DNA from: Bradysia coprophila | Lineage: Eukaryota > Arthropoda > Insecta > Diptera > Sciaridae | Length of the DNA stretch: 64,000 nucleotides | Direction of reading: 5' to 3' | Assembly (NCBI RefSeq): GCF_014529535.1 | Contig: NW_023503727.1 | Location: 2,418,001 to 2,482,000, forward strand | Program-made: the position numbers and the translations under genes | In this document: one piece after another, positions 1-11,031 of the stretch | Position numbering within the stretch: position 1 is the stretch's first letter | Layout: each line of letters begins with the position of its first letter | The notes under the pieces: model-generated | The model's database searches: none | The model's input: the letters and a program-made list of their open reading frames with translations, nothing else | Told to the model about the DNA's origin: nothing

Positions 1-263
1 AATAACGAAAATAGTTGCTAGAAATAGTTGATTTTCTGATGAAAAAGTTGGTAAAAAAGTGAGTTTTTAGGAACTTTTGTACCCTATTCTACGTGAAGTC
101 AAGGGTTTTACCATGTCTATGTTTCCCCTGCATGAAGTTAGGTCATGAGAATCGTAGATAACTTTAATTTCACCAAACCGGATGGTTTTTAGCGATATAG
201 CAAAAAAAAAATTAAATGAAAAGAATTTACTGCAACCAATGAATTTCATAGACATGAGACAGC
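1..263. other. Non-coding, no gene recognised
   Basis: AT-rich sequence with scattered copies of a short AAAATAGTTG / AAAAAGTGAG motif that recurs around 1515-1610. No exon with splice signals or family similarity was seen. Confidence 0.4.
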
Positions 264-438
264 AGAGAAATGATAAGTTGGTACGCCTGTGGCGAGATGG
301 AATGCGCATGAGGATGACAGCTGAATTGTATGGGAGAGAATTTCATACAATTTTAAGGCCTGTCTCTCCCATAGCGCCCAGCTGTCATCCTCATGCGCAT
401 TCAATCTCGCCACAGGCGTACCAACTTATCATTTCTCT
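264..438. repeat. Near-perfect foldback (inverted repeat, arms about 76 nt)
   Basis: The left arm starts AGAGAAATGATAAGTTGG and the right arm ends with its reverse complement. The arms match almost base for base through the CGCCTGTGGCGAGAT and GCGCATGAGGATGACAGCTG blocks, with a loop of about 25 nt around 340-365. This is the structure of a foldback MITE. The open reading frame running through it is a by-product of the hairpin. No target-site duplication could be called. Confidence 0.75.
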
Positions 439-556
439 GGGAGACAGGAATACGTCCGAATACAAAAACCTGAAGCGTTACTTCGTTCATTACTTCAAGA
501 CTTTGCTTGCAGAAAGTGGCAAAACATTACAGAGAAATCAGTAGATAGAAAATGCT

Positions 557-763
557 TTATTCTCCTTGCAGTTTTGTGACAGTCCTAACAGCAACTGGCT
601 CAAAAATACGTAGAAGGTAAAAATTCCAATCTGAAATTGGTAAAGAATTATGTACAACACGAGAGGTTAGGTCGACGGAATTTTCGCTAAGAAAATTTAA
701 TGCAGGATGAATGTTAGGAACTTTTTTAGGATCATACTTCAAGGGTAGTTTTGTTCCTGTAAT
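557..763 (-). CDS. Possible terminal exon of an unrecognised gene
   Basis: On the minus strand an acceptor-like ATTACAG near 764 is followed by about 67 open codons (reading KYDPKKVPNIHPALNF, later NFYLLRIFEPVAVRTVTKL), with normal amino-acid composition. The stop overlaps an AATAAA motif near 555-560. No family was recognised and no upstream exon was found up to 4.3 kb, so this may be a gene fragment, a transposon remnant or chance. Confidence 0.22.
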   Translation of the reverse strand: MTGTKLPLKYDPKKVPNIHPALNFLSENSVDLTSRVVHNSLPISDWNFYLLRIFEPVAVRTVTKLQGE

Positions 764-3429
764 TTTTATGTCAATTTAACATCCATCCACAAAATACTGA
801 CTACAATATAGTGAACCCTAAGGTTCTTCAAGTGAAATAGAAATATTACGCAAGTGACTCAGGTGGAAGTTATTTGTTTTATTTTAGACACTTATAAGTC
901 AGTAGCAAATTTTAAATTTGTTTATAAAATTTCAAAAATGTTGAGGTTGAAGTTTTTGGATGTTTTGAAAATTTACTTATAAGAACCTGACTTATAACTT
1001 GAAAGCGTCTTGGTTATAACGTAAACCTTCCACCTTATACGTTAATTCAATCATTTGCGCAATCCTTCTAAACAAAAAGCGAAAAGAAGGTGCACTATCA
1101 GTTAACTCTTTCAATTAACGATTTCCATCCTTATTCATAAGGATTCCAAAAGGAATTGCAATATACTAACAATTTTTAGAGCTTATGATTTTTATAAAAT
1201 CTTTTTTTTGTGTGTGAACTCGTAATATCAGATGCAAAGGTTAAAAAATATAGCTATTGATGCATAAATGCAAATACGCAGCGGAGATACGTAGATTCAT
1301 CTCAGAGAAGTGCAAAAACATAAGAAGTAGATGCGGAGCGACGGCACGACGTTTTTATGTGCTCTAGAGTTTACTCTGGTATAATGCCTTTTGCAAGGTA
1401 ATAGAATTTTTATGGAAGTAAAGAAAGGAAATTTTCCAGCGCCGCAGGCGAAACTTTACAATTCTAACATTTTCTAATCTATTTTAATTGATTAAAAAAA
1501 AAGTGAGTAAAGGGTCTGAAAATAGTTGAAAAAAGTGAGAAATAGAGCAAATAGTTCCTCACTTTTTCCGATCTTGAAAATAGTTGGAAAAAGTGAGAAA
1601 AGTGAGTGCGTGGAATCCCTGTAACTGGTCATACATAACTATTGCAATTGGCGGAGGTCTGTATTTTCAAACCCATATTCTACGGCGATCTCCGCTATCA
1701 AAATTTTTTTTCCGCCAACAACGGATTTGTTCCATAGTTTTTCACGCTCTATCGTCTCCAGCAAGTTTTTTTTCGTTCACCATAGAAACTCCGACGTCCG
1801 CTGATAGACGATTTTACAGATTTTAAAATTTACCATCAGCGAACCGGCGACCCGCCCTTAACTTAAACTACTTTCAGTTCACTCGTCACAATCCGAGCCT
1901 ACACATAGATATTTTAATAATCGATGAGATAGACACGCTCTCCTGGTTTCTTCAGGATAACTTTAACTTCTGAAGGCAGTCAAATTCAAAAAACTCTGCA
2001 TCCCTTATTGACAAATTTTTAAAGATTTTTTATTCAGTAAGGGAACTATCGATATTGTCGAATTTTTTAAGTTACTTGGAACTAAATAGAAAATTTGCCT
2101 GCCTGTGGCGTATCGAGCTTCGAAAAGTAAAAATACGACTGATGTTTTGAAGGTCGACGTATTAGTAGGCATCTAGCACAAATTTGAAGTGCGAACAATA
2201 GTACATTACTAAACCAGTGTATAGTATGGCGTTTTACTTTACGAGCGAGGGAAAGGGTTTTCACTAGTGAGAGAAAGGCTACATTCCCTCACTAGTAAAG
2301 TAAAATACATTTCTAAGCATTAGTACAAAATTTTTGGAATTGAAGTCGTCTGCGGTAAAAAAGTATGTTGCCTGGAAGTTCAACTAGTTTTATTTGAAGA
2401 AAGCCGTTCTAAAACTTTTTTTTTCTTTTTTAAATATTTTCAGCCAGGTTTCAGTTAACCCTCAAATTTAACAATACTTTTAGTAAAACATTTTTCAAGT
2501 CCTATATACCAGTTAATGATCAATTCATGTCACGTCAAAATATACTCCAAACAAATTTTTGAGTTTAGAATTTGTCACCAAATTCTGCTGATAAAACGTT
2601 GAAATTTGGTGAGGGAATGATTTTAAATGTCTCACAGATGTTATGCTGAGGATGATTGTGATGTTCTAGCAATCGAAATATATACAGAGTTTTGTGAGAT
2701 AGAATAAATGTCTTTTGTTTTATTTCACTTAACAAAGTGAGTTCAAAAAACAGTGGAAAAAACAGAAAGAAACGATATCTCACAGACTATTCCTATTGCG
2801 AATCTTTAGTGAAAACTGGAAAACATTTGTCCGAAATTTTTTCTGGAAATGTCCGAAATTTTATACAAATTGTCCGAAATGTCCGAATTTCGGACAGGGC
2901 AAAATTTAGTGGGAGGCCTGGGCTGAGGTATTTCAGTCGGATTTTGTGTTCATTTCATGACACGGTAGTCAATCAGAACACAATCAACTCAATCTGACAA
3001 TTTCGCAAATCATTCAATGAATCGCAGGAAATGTAGTGCTCAAAAACGAAATCGGGGGAAGTTTTAGAGCATTGAGACCCTGTGACCTTTCCGGTCCACG
3101 AACTGGGATATTATAAAAAGAAAATTTCTTACAACAGACTCAAATGTTGTACAAAGCCCATTGTTCGCAAGGCGTGCTCTGCTACTGATTCCCATGCACT
3201 TAGTCTTATCCCATTTGAAATGGTGGAGCGAGAGTAGGAACCAGAAAATTGGTGTCACAAGAAGGATCAAATTTCGAAATTAAATATTTATTGAAATGTT
3301 TGTGACTAGTCAGGCAGGTGAGGCCATTTAAACAAATGATTTCAAAGGGCATGGCGCACGAGTAGAGATTCCTACACTGTTTGCGTCATTTTTACACACA
3401 GCCTGTCAGAGCCTAATATTTGAGAATCG
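764..3429. other. Gene-poor intergenic stretch
   Basis: No exon with splice signals or family similarity was seen on either strand. It holds a small imperfect inverted repeat at 2231-2306 (arms GTTTTACTTTAC / GTAAAGTAAAAT) and the recurrence of the AAAATAGTTG/AAAAAGTGAG motif at 1515-1610. Short open frames here look random. Confidence 0.4.
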
Positions 3430-3622
3430 TTTTTGGGATTTTTTGGGATTTTTGGGAATTTAGGAAATTTTGGGAATTTTTGGGAGTTTTTTGGGAATTA
3501 TAGGGAATTTTTGGGAATTTAGGAAATTTTGGGAATTTTTGGGAATTTAGGGAATTTTTGGGAATTTTTTGGGAATTTTGGGAATTAATTCCCAAAAATT
3601 CCCTAAAATTCCCAAAAAATTT
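3430..3622. repeat. GGGAATTT low-complexity repeat ending in a palindrome
   Basis: Irregular tandem copies of TTTTTGGGAATT / TTTAGGAAATT run for about 160 bp. The sequence then turns over into its complement (AATTCCCAAAAATTCCC) at about 3588-3620. The antisense open frame (NSQKFPKFPK type) simply translates the repeat. Confidence 0.8.
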
Positions 3623-3867
3623 CTTTTCTTTGCATTTTTATAATTAAATGCTCGTAAAAGATCAGGAAAAGTTCAAAAACCTTTAAAAACTATGTGCCCG
3701 GATTCGATAAGACTCTTGAGTTCAAAAACAAATGTGCAATGAGGAGCCTTAGTGGCCTTACGTCCTATTTGCCTATAAGATATGTGTTTTGCACGACCAC
3801 TGTTGACTCAACAGTGTGTTGGGCTTTATAAATTTGCAGACCTCTGATTGCGGTAAAATTTGAACAA

Positions 3868-4282
3868 GAATCAGGTCAGTCTCGGATCGGTTTGACCAGT
3901 TTCAATTCAAGTTGACCTGAACCGGATTTCAACTTGAGCCTGAAATAACATTTCAGGTTCGACCCAAACTTCGTCTGCACTTGAAAATTTCGATTTCTGG
4001 TTTAATCCGAACCGGACCCGAACCTGAATTGAATAGACCCGAACATGAAATTTTCGGTATGGATCACGTTGGACCCGAAATTTTTCGTGAAAATTTGTGA
4101 TTACTGATGTAACAATTTCGGGTTATCTGATCCCGACCTGATCCATCCGGAAAATTTCAAGTTCAGATTAAACCCGAAAGTAAAAGTTCAGGTTCGCGTC
4201 TATCCAATTCAGGTTCGGGTCCGGATTGAACCCAAAATCGAAAATTTCGGGTTCCTATCAAGATCGGATCGAACATCTTAGT
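3868..4282. repeat. Degenerate repeat rich in ACCCGAA / TTCGGGT
   Basis: Many diverged short copies of the words GACCCGAA, AACCTGAA and TTTCGGGTT in both orientations, typical of a decayed satellite. It reaches the 3' end of the neighbouring deubiquitinase gene and may contribute its last codons. No gene seen. Confidence 0.55.
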
Positions 4283-7039
4283 TCAGTTTCCGGTTTCCCT
4301 CAGACCGATCCCGACCCGTTCTGAGCATTCCTTTGAAACCATACTCAGAAGCGAAATGAGCCTGCCATACTAAGAATTCCGATTTACCTACAGTCTCGAA
4401 GAGTCTACGTGGACTTACCTTTTCCATCATGACCGGATACGCATCACCTTCCCTATCGATTACGTCGAGCACTTCACGAATTTCATTCTTAAAATTTGAA
4501 CAATCCTTGATCAGCTCAACATCCAATTCGTACGGCACAGTGGTTGCATTAATTGTATGTAAATCCTCTGGTAATATAAAAATGCATCTGGCACGAGTGG
4601 AAGAAAGAAAAACCCCAGAAACGTGAGCGGAATTCCGTGTTACGGACATCGATTTGTCTTAACTCACTTGTACTTAAAGTCGATGCAGCTCAGAATGAAC
4701 CCAATGAACGGACGGTCATTTTCCAGCGAAAATTGCAGTTGCATGTCAGCTTGTGTGCCGACATCGGTGACTGAAGGATTCGGTGGAAAGGCTGGATGGG
4801 AATGAAACCAGCCAAGGAGATTGTATCCTTCTGCTATCAAACTGTCCGACTGTTGTACCTGAGACACTAAAACACACCACAAAATGTTGGTCACTAAATC
4901 GACCAGATGACGTTGATTGTATAACTTACCCGGACACATCTCGCACATGGTTCCGCTCTGCTCAGACGTTTGGCACGGCTTGTATCTCGTCAAACTCAAT
5001 TTGTTTCGTCCGACTGATTTGCTCTGATGACCGCCAAGAAAGCCCATCACTTCATGTTTAGCTGACAACGAGTGTAATTGCATGCACAACAGCGTCGACA
5101 ACGTTATGGACACCTTGAACGGTGCGAAACGATCTTTGCCGAAACGGGAGCATTGAATTAGATGGAATTCCGGCTTAACGGTGACCCTTGTGCGTCTTGG
5201 CTGTTCACCATCGCTCGTTGTCGGGCCGTTGTTATGGAATACAAGTCGACCATCGTCATGACTGACCGTAAAATTGGCATCAATCTCGGATTGGTCGGAA
5301 TTAATACTTTTGTTGCGCTGTCGCTTCTCGTGTGCCAAACTGTCAACCGACTTCCGTACATTTTGCCTGGGCTGAGCGAAAATTTCCATAAGCTTGATCA
5401 GCGGTCGAATGTAGGTGAACTGTTGACCGTGATGGCCGAAATTAATTGCACCGATTTGTTCCAGCAAACAATGGATGCGACTGATGCAATTCACATCACC
5501 ACAATGCTTCAGTCCGGTGCGCACGGCTGTTTTGCTAATGTAGTGTGGCTTACATTCCTGCCAACTGTTGATGATAAACGCCCGAATCTTCAGGTATCTT
5601 TCCGGTGTCTTTGTGGGTCGCCCTTCGAAGAATTCCGCGTGAAAATATTTTTCCAATTCCGTGACTTCAGTGAGGTTCAGTCTTGTTTCAATGGTAGGAA
5701 TATCCAGGCTCTCCACCAAACTGGCAATTTCGCTGGGATACTCTCGTTTTGGTACCACTTTTATGTCAGTTTCATCCGGACAAGCAGTTTGCACCAACGG
5801 TTTATCAGCTGTAAATGTAGCGGTGGAGGTACTCGGAACATCTCGTTCTTCTTTGATTTGATGTGATTTGATTGGAAACGATGCTATCGGTAGTGGAACT
5901 TCAGCATCAGATTCAATGTCGATTTCTAAGTCGCTTTCCGAGTCATTTTCAATCAGCTGTGCCTGTATTTGGACGTACTCCGGAGTAGTTGATTTACGAC
6001 GTGGATCTAAACTGCTTCCGCTCTCTGCATCATGGTTGATGGTGATGTTCTCTCCATTCAGGTTGACAAATTTGTTTTCCCGTTTGCTACTTTTGCCCTT
6101 ACCTCCGGTACTTGTTGAACTCTTTCCACCACCACTTCGATCAGTTTTGTGTGGCCGAGACCGGTTTCTAAATTCCCTACTGAGTTTCTTCATCTTCTTG
6201 TTCTGGAACACCTCGTCTCGTTTCACTTTCATTGTTTTGATGAATTTGGGCGGCGCTTTACTTCTACGATTGACCGTAACTGGACTCGGCGATTCTGGTT
6301 TTCGGAAGAGTTCGGTCTCGGTTTCCAGTTGTTTTAGATTGAGCTGGCGATAATTGGATTTCAGAAGGCTTTTGTTCACCACCAACGTCTTCTTAAACTT
6401 TGACGCGGGACGTTCAATATTCGGTGCATAGTTCACTTTCAGTAAGCTTCTCGGATTCGTTGGCTTCACGACATTTGATGCAATTTTCTTTTCCGATGCA
6501 TCGTCTTCCGTTGCTGTGACCACCTCCGATTGGTACGGTATGTCTTGCTCGAGAATGATATCACCGCAATTCGAGGACTCCTCACACCACACGAAATCGT
6601 CCGAAATGGGTTCGGGCTCCTCTATTACCACTTCGTCTTGAACCATTTCCATTTCGTCCTGAGACGTTTGTCGAGGTAGATTTTCGGGCCAGAATTCTGT
6701 ATGCCATTGCGGATGAACTGTAAATAAGGGGGACAGTGATGAAGCATTAGCTGAGAGGTCCTTGAGGTCCTCGAGAACCATGAGTTCTATAAATGGTATG
6801 TAGTACAACAATTCATTCGCGCCAACACAACACACACTCAACCAGTCCATTTATACCAGCACAAATACTGAACCAGTTTTAAGTGAAATTCACCTGTGTA
6901 CTCCCATGGTAAAATTTCGCCAGAGCTTAAATTTGATCTGAAAAACAAGGATTCGTTACTCACAACCTCGTAATCGAGCGAAAGTCTGATGAACTCACAT
7001 TTCCGTTCCGAGAATGTCAATCTCTTCATCCTCTTCCAT
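4283..7039 (-). CDS. MYSM1: MYSM1-like SWIRM + JAMM/MPN histone deubiquitinase
   Basis: Six-exon model, 762 codons: 7039-6999, 6937-6894, 6717-4930, 4866-4668, 4587-4419, 4330-4283; all junctions are GT-AG and keep phase. The start MEEDEEIDILGTE is the first ATG of an acidic N-terminus. A SWIRM domain lies at about residues 360-460. A C-terminal MPN domain carries an intact JAMM zinc centre: Glu584, then HSHP (His646, His648) and Asp659 in PSVTD. MYSM1 removes ubiquitin from histone H2A in chromatin. The Myb/SANT domain of vertebrate MYSM1 was not seen; that stretch is basic and low-complexity. The last exon is the least certain: it uses an acceptor after TTTCAAAG and stops inside a degenerate repeat. 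The upstream gene end may be a divergent promoter, but no partner gene could be supported. Confidence 0.85.
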
Positions 7040-7802
7040 CGTGTACGCGTAAACAATTAGCAGAAACTTTACGAAATTAAGTTCTGGTTATTCATTGCGG
7101 ATTTGATTCTCGATTTGTTTTGTTCCATAAACTGAATTCGACGAGGGGGTCATTTCAATCGGTAATTTCACCATTCGATTGGAACTAGTTTCGCTTAATC
7201 GGGTTTTTTCTTTCAACTCAAATTCGATTTTCTTTGATTTCGAGTCACACAAAAGCACAGAAAATGGGAAAATTAAATGGGATTTTACTGGAAATGCACA
7301 AAATTGTTTAAATGATCAGGAGAATGTCATTCGATTTCGACATGTTGTGACTTACGGCAAGTATTGTCGTACTTTTGGTAAGTACTTATTCGCATACGCA
7401 CTTAGTGACAGTGTTGCGAGAAAAATCACATTTCGTTGGGCGAAAAACGTTATTGCATGGACTGTCGGAAGTTTGTGGACTGTCATGTACACAGAGGCAA
7501 AACAACGGATGACTGTGAATCCAGACTAATTGTGTTTCATAAATTAGGTTGTCTTTATCTCAGGAAAATGGCAATGAAGCCGATTTCCAAAGACTCTCAA
7601 AACGTAAACGTCATTGATATGGCATGGGATGTTACATAGAGTTTATCTCCATAGATCACTAAAATGACCGCTGGCGTGACGATCGACGGTTCAGTTTTGT
7701 GTGCAAACTAATGACAACCAACTTTGCTTCTAAGGGAATTCCCCGTATTTAGTTCATTTACATTCATTTCAAAGAATTGGACGCACTCACTTATTCATTA
7801 CT
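7040..7802. other. Intergenic, no supported gene
   Basis: 5' flank of the deubiquitinase gene. Two overlapping plus-strand open frames (about 7179-7639) are present, one Cys-rich (YCMDCRKFVDCHVHRGK), with a donor-like GGTAAGT near 7379. They match no family I recognise and lack a convincing gene model. Confidence 0.35.
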
Positions 7803-7992
7803 ATAGACTGTTATGATCAGAGCGAGAAAACCGAAGACTAGTTATTATAACTTGCCTTGGGGTACTTGTCAACGTATTTGCTTCTCTTTCAACGTGGTAC
7901 GTTGAGAGCGAGAGGACAGAAGACCAGTTTATTTTAACTTGCCTTGGGGTACTTGTCAAAATATCTTCTTCTCTTTCATCATAACACTCTAT
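7803..7992. mobile_element. MITE with short TIRs and a dimeric core (copy 1)
   Basis: Ends are ATAGACTGTTATGAT and the inverse of ATAGAGTGTTATGAT, a TIR of about 15 bp. Between them two diverged head-to-tail units of about 90 bp each carry TTGCCTTGGGGTACTTGTCA. A second copy in the opposite orientation lies at 32344-32536 and a lone TIR-like end at about 57768-57783. No coding capacity. The target duplication is ambiguous (TA possible). Confidence 0.75.
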
Positions 7993-8125
7993 GTGAAATT
8001 GTGAAGTTGGTTTCAATTAGTTTGCACACTTTTCCCCACCATTCCTCACCTTTCCGTCGCGTCATCAGTTTCACCAAACGAAGAGATCTATATAAGGTAT
8101 TCTTAAAGTATATAAACACTCGGCG

Positions 8126-8254
8126 CCGATTCTCATGAATTTAAGAATTTGTAACTTGACGGTTGTCACCTTGAAGCTAAGAGCGGTCCATACGATTCGT
8201 AACTTTTAAGGTGACAACTGTCAAGTTACGAATTATTAAATTCACGAAAATTGG
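8126..8254. mobile_element. Foldback MITE
   Basis: Arms of about 47 nt: TTGTAACTTGACGGTTGTCA on the left mirrors TGACAACTGTCAAGTTACGA on the right, with a loop around 8175-8205. Few mismatches. It belongs to a cluster of small elements at 7.8-9.6 kb. Confidence 0.6.
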
Positions 8255-8286
8255 ATCCCTTAAGGTGTGTTCTCTCACGGAGCCCT

Positions 8287-8434
8287 AATTTCGGGTGAAT
8301 ACAATTTTTGTAACGTTGGCCGCAAGTCAAATTTAATTGTTAGATTGAAAACTCAATACGAACCAACACAGTTCCGACAACACTATTATGCCAATCAAAA
8401 TTCAACAAAACAAATCTTATATTCACCCGAAACT
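8287..8434. mobile_element. MITE with TTTCGGGTGAATA terminal inverted repeats (copy 1)
   Basis: Left end AATTTCGGGTGAATACAA and right end TTATATTCACCCGAAACTT are inverted repeats. A sister copy with the same ends but a different interior is at 9223-9393. Non-coding. Confidence 0.6.
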
Positions 8435-8505
8435 TGAATTCCGTAAAGCTTGTGATCCAGTGCAAAGTATATAAACACTAAAGGTAATGCAAACCCACAG
8501 AGGAT

Positions 8506-8732
8506 CAAGGCTGTATACTTTGGGGAGGTCACGCAGATACAGATAAGCGGGTTACACACCACAGTTGATGATATAATGGCCGATTTCATACAAAAATTCA
8601 CCTACTCTGATGATTCTCGTCGTCTTGATGTTGTGGTGAAATTTTTTACATGTAAAATCATCAGAAGTGGTGTGTTCCCGCGTATCTAATAAAATGGCGG
8701 TCTGCGTGACCTCCCCAAAGTATACAGCCTTG
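8506..8732. mobile_element. hAT-type MITE with 8-bp target duplication
   Basis: 227-bp element with 31-32-bp TIRs starting CAAGGCTGTATACTTTGGGG, mirrored at the right end. It is flanked on both sides by the octamer CAGAGGAT (8498-8505 and 8733-8740). An 8-bp duplication with CA-starting TIRs fits the hAT superfamily. No transposase is encoded. A second copy is split by an R1 element (about 9479-9605 and 10755-10842). Confidence 0.88.
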
Positions 8733-9222
8733 CAGAGGATCAGATGAATTACGGAACTCGACTTTGAGGTGAATTCATTTTTGTAATGTTGGCATCATAA
8801 TAATTTCTTGTGGTTAATGTTAATGACGATCCCGTGAGCATTTGCGTTTCCCTCAGTGTTTATAAACTTTGGTATTGCCATCCCAAACAATAGAGTTACA
8901 GAGGTGCTATTTAAATATAACTGGGTGCTCATTGGATAAATTCCGATGAGCCGTCGCGTCGCCTGTCGGGTATATACTATGTGGTAAGCGGTGAAATTTC
9001 TCCCAAAATTTGGTCGATTCTACTAAATGAGATTTTCCTTTTACAAAATGCAGGGCAAATATTTTTATGGTTGTACCCACCATTGGTTGGTACAATTTGT
9101 TTAAGGAAAATGCTCCTTTCATTGCATTTTGTAGAAACGACTAAATTTAAATCGATCAATCTTTACTTGAAACTTCACCATAATCTAGCTAAAAAAATTT
9201 GACAGCTGACAAATTAGAGGAC

Positions 9223-9393
9223 CCAAGTTTCGGGTGAATATAAGATTTGTTATGTTGCATCCGTGACATTTGGCATGATCATGTTGTTGGAATTGCGTTG
9301 TTTAGTATTGAGTGTTGGCATGCGTTGCAACCTAGCAAAGTGAATTTGACTTGTGTCCAACATTATAAAGATTATATTCACCCGAAACTTTGG
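9223..9393. mobile_element. MITE with TTTCGGGTGAATA terminal inverted repeats (copy 2)
   Basis: TIRs CCAAGTTTCGGGTGAATATA and its inverse at the right end, about 22 bp. Same family as 8287-8434. Non-coding. Confidence 0.65.
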
Positions 9394-9478
9394 ATCCGTG
9401 TGGTCTTGCTGATTTGCGTTACCTTCAGTATGTATATTTACCTTGGATTCTCGTCGCCTTGATCAATGAACGTCAACA

Positions 9479-10842
9479 CAAGGTATGGTCGAATGTCAAA
9501 CTTTGTATGTAGCGGAGGACATAGCGATTTCGTATAAACAAACTCACCTCTCATGAGAGGTTTGAATAAACAGACCATACCGTCTTGATGATGTGGTGAA
9601 TTTTTAGCCCCGTACGAAGTACGAAGGAGCTTATAGGATTACGATGCCGTGTGTAATTGATGGAATTCGAAGCAGACGGTAAGGGCAAAGTGTTTGCCTA
9701 TGTTCATAGATGACGAATCCGCAATAAAAATTTGGGCCGTCTGTCTGTCACGTCGATATCTTGAGTAAATCAAATCCGATTTCAAAAAAAAAAAATTTCC
9801 CTGAAAGATAGTGAAAATAGTGAGGCTAAGTTCCAAGATGGGCATATTCGGGTCGGCCCTTCGTGAGTTAGGGCCACCTAAGTGATTTAAGGTCTTTTGG
9901 TGATATTTATGGCAAAATAAACGATGGAAATGTAAATGACACGGCAAATGATAGGTATTGTCAATACCAATCCAGGAAAAAAAAGTTTTTTAAAATCGGG
10001 TGAGTGGACCGTGAGTTAGGGCCTTAGAAGTGAAAAGCTACTAGGGCCCTATGTGTATTTTACATAGAACTCAAGTAAATTTCATTCGTTTTTCGTAATT
10101 TTTGTGTCTTTTGGAAGGTAATCAAAGGCCGAATAGAATGTTGTTGAAAAAAAAAATTAAATTTGGGTCCTCGGACTAAGGCCGCTAATAGGGCCCTATG
10201 CGTATTTTACATGCAACTCGAGTAAATTTCATCCGTTTTTCGTAATTTTTGTTTCATTTGAAAGATAATCAAACACCGAATAGAATGCGGTTGAAAAAAA
10301 AATTAAATTTGGGTCCTCGGACTAAGGCCGCTACTAGGGCCCTATGTGTATTTTACATATAACTCGAGCAAATTTCATCCGTTTTTCGTAATTTTTGTTT
10401 CATTTGGAAGGTAATCAAAGGCCGAATAGAATGTTGTTGAAAAAAAATTAAATTTGGGTCCTCGGACTAAGGCCGCTACTAGGGCCCTATGTGTATTTAT
10501 ACTCAATAAATTAAAATTTTAGGGCGATTTGAAATTTTTGTTTTATTTGAAAGGAACGTCGTACGGGCCTTCGTAATTGCGCAATTTCTACGATGTACAC
10601 ATTCCATAATAATTTTACTTTAACTACATTAACCGGCGCAATAGGCTTACGGTCAAAGTAGGGTGACAGACGCACTAGGGTCACGTACGCAATAGATATA
10701 CGGGTTTGTACGGGGCTCAGTCGCAGCAAACGCTCCGACTGTTCTGATGGCTCGTTTTACATGTAACATCATCAAAAATGGTTTGTTCCCGCGTATCTAA
10801 TAAAATGGCGATCTGCGTGACCTCCCCAAGTTTACAGCCTTG
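9479..10842. mobile_element. Second hAT-type MITE copy, split by R1-A
   Basis: The part up to 9605 matches the middle of the intact MITE (CGATTTC, CTTGATGATGTGGTGAA). The part from 10755 resumes with TTTTACATGTAACATCATC and runs to the right TIR ending ...TTTACAGCCTTG at 10842. The interruption at the T run is R1-A. The left end near 9479 is approximate. Confidence 0.65.
9606..10754 (+). mobile_element. R1 copy A: complete Helitron/Helentron-like element with core tandem repeats
   Basis: The 5' end is AGCCCCGTACGAAGTACGAA followed by a GGGGCTT-like dyad. The 3' end is ...CGACTGTTCTGATGGCTCG, with an inverted copy of the 5' decamer (GTACGGGGCT) just inside it. The middle holds four 144-bp tandem monomers. 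It sits inside a T run of a hAT-type MITE; the intact MITE copy at 8506-8732 gives the empty site. There is no target duplication, no terminal inverted repeats at the outer ends and no coding capacity. These traits resemble non-autonomous Helentron/INE-1-type elements; the class assignment is inferred. Confidence 0.75.
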
Positions 10843-11031
10843 ATAAGATAAGTTTTTTAACTCTATTTTGTCACTGTGACCTCCCCAAAGTTTACGTCAT
10901 GGTAAGGACAGCAAAGATCAGAAATCTCTTTCACTCCATATTTTCGATGACATCACTGTAACTTCAATGACAGCAATGCATAAAACGTTTGACGTTTCTG
11001 ACAGAGAGAAAAAAGTATTTTTGAAACAAAA

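Noticed and set aside
7179-7639. Plus-strand open frames, one with several Cys, divergent from the MYSM1-like gene
   Set aside because: No family match, ATG context or linked exons; kept only as a note.
8977-9202. Possible inverted repeat giving frames on both strands
   Set aside because: Only about 15 bp of weak arm similarity; not enough to define an element.
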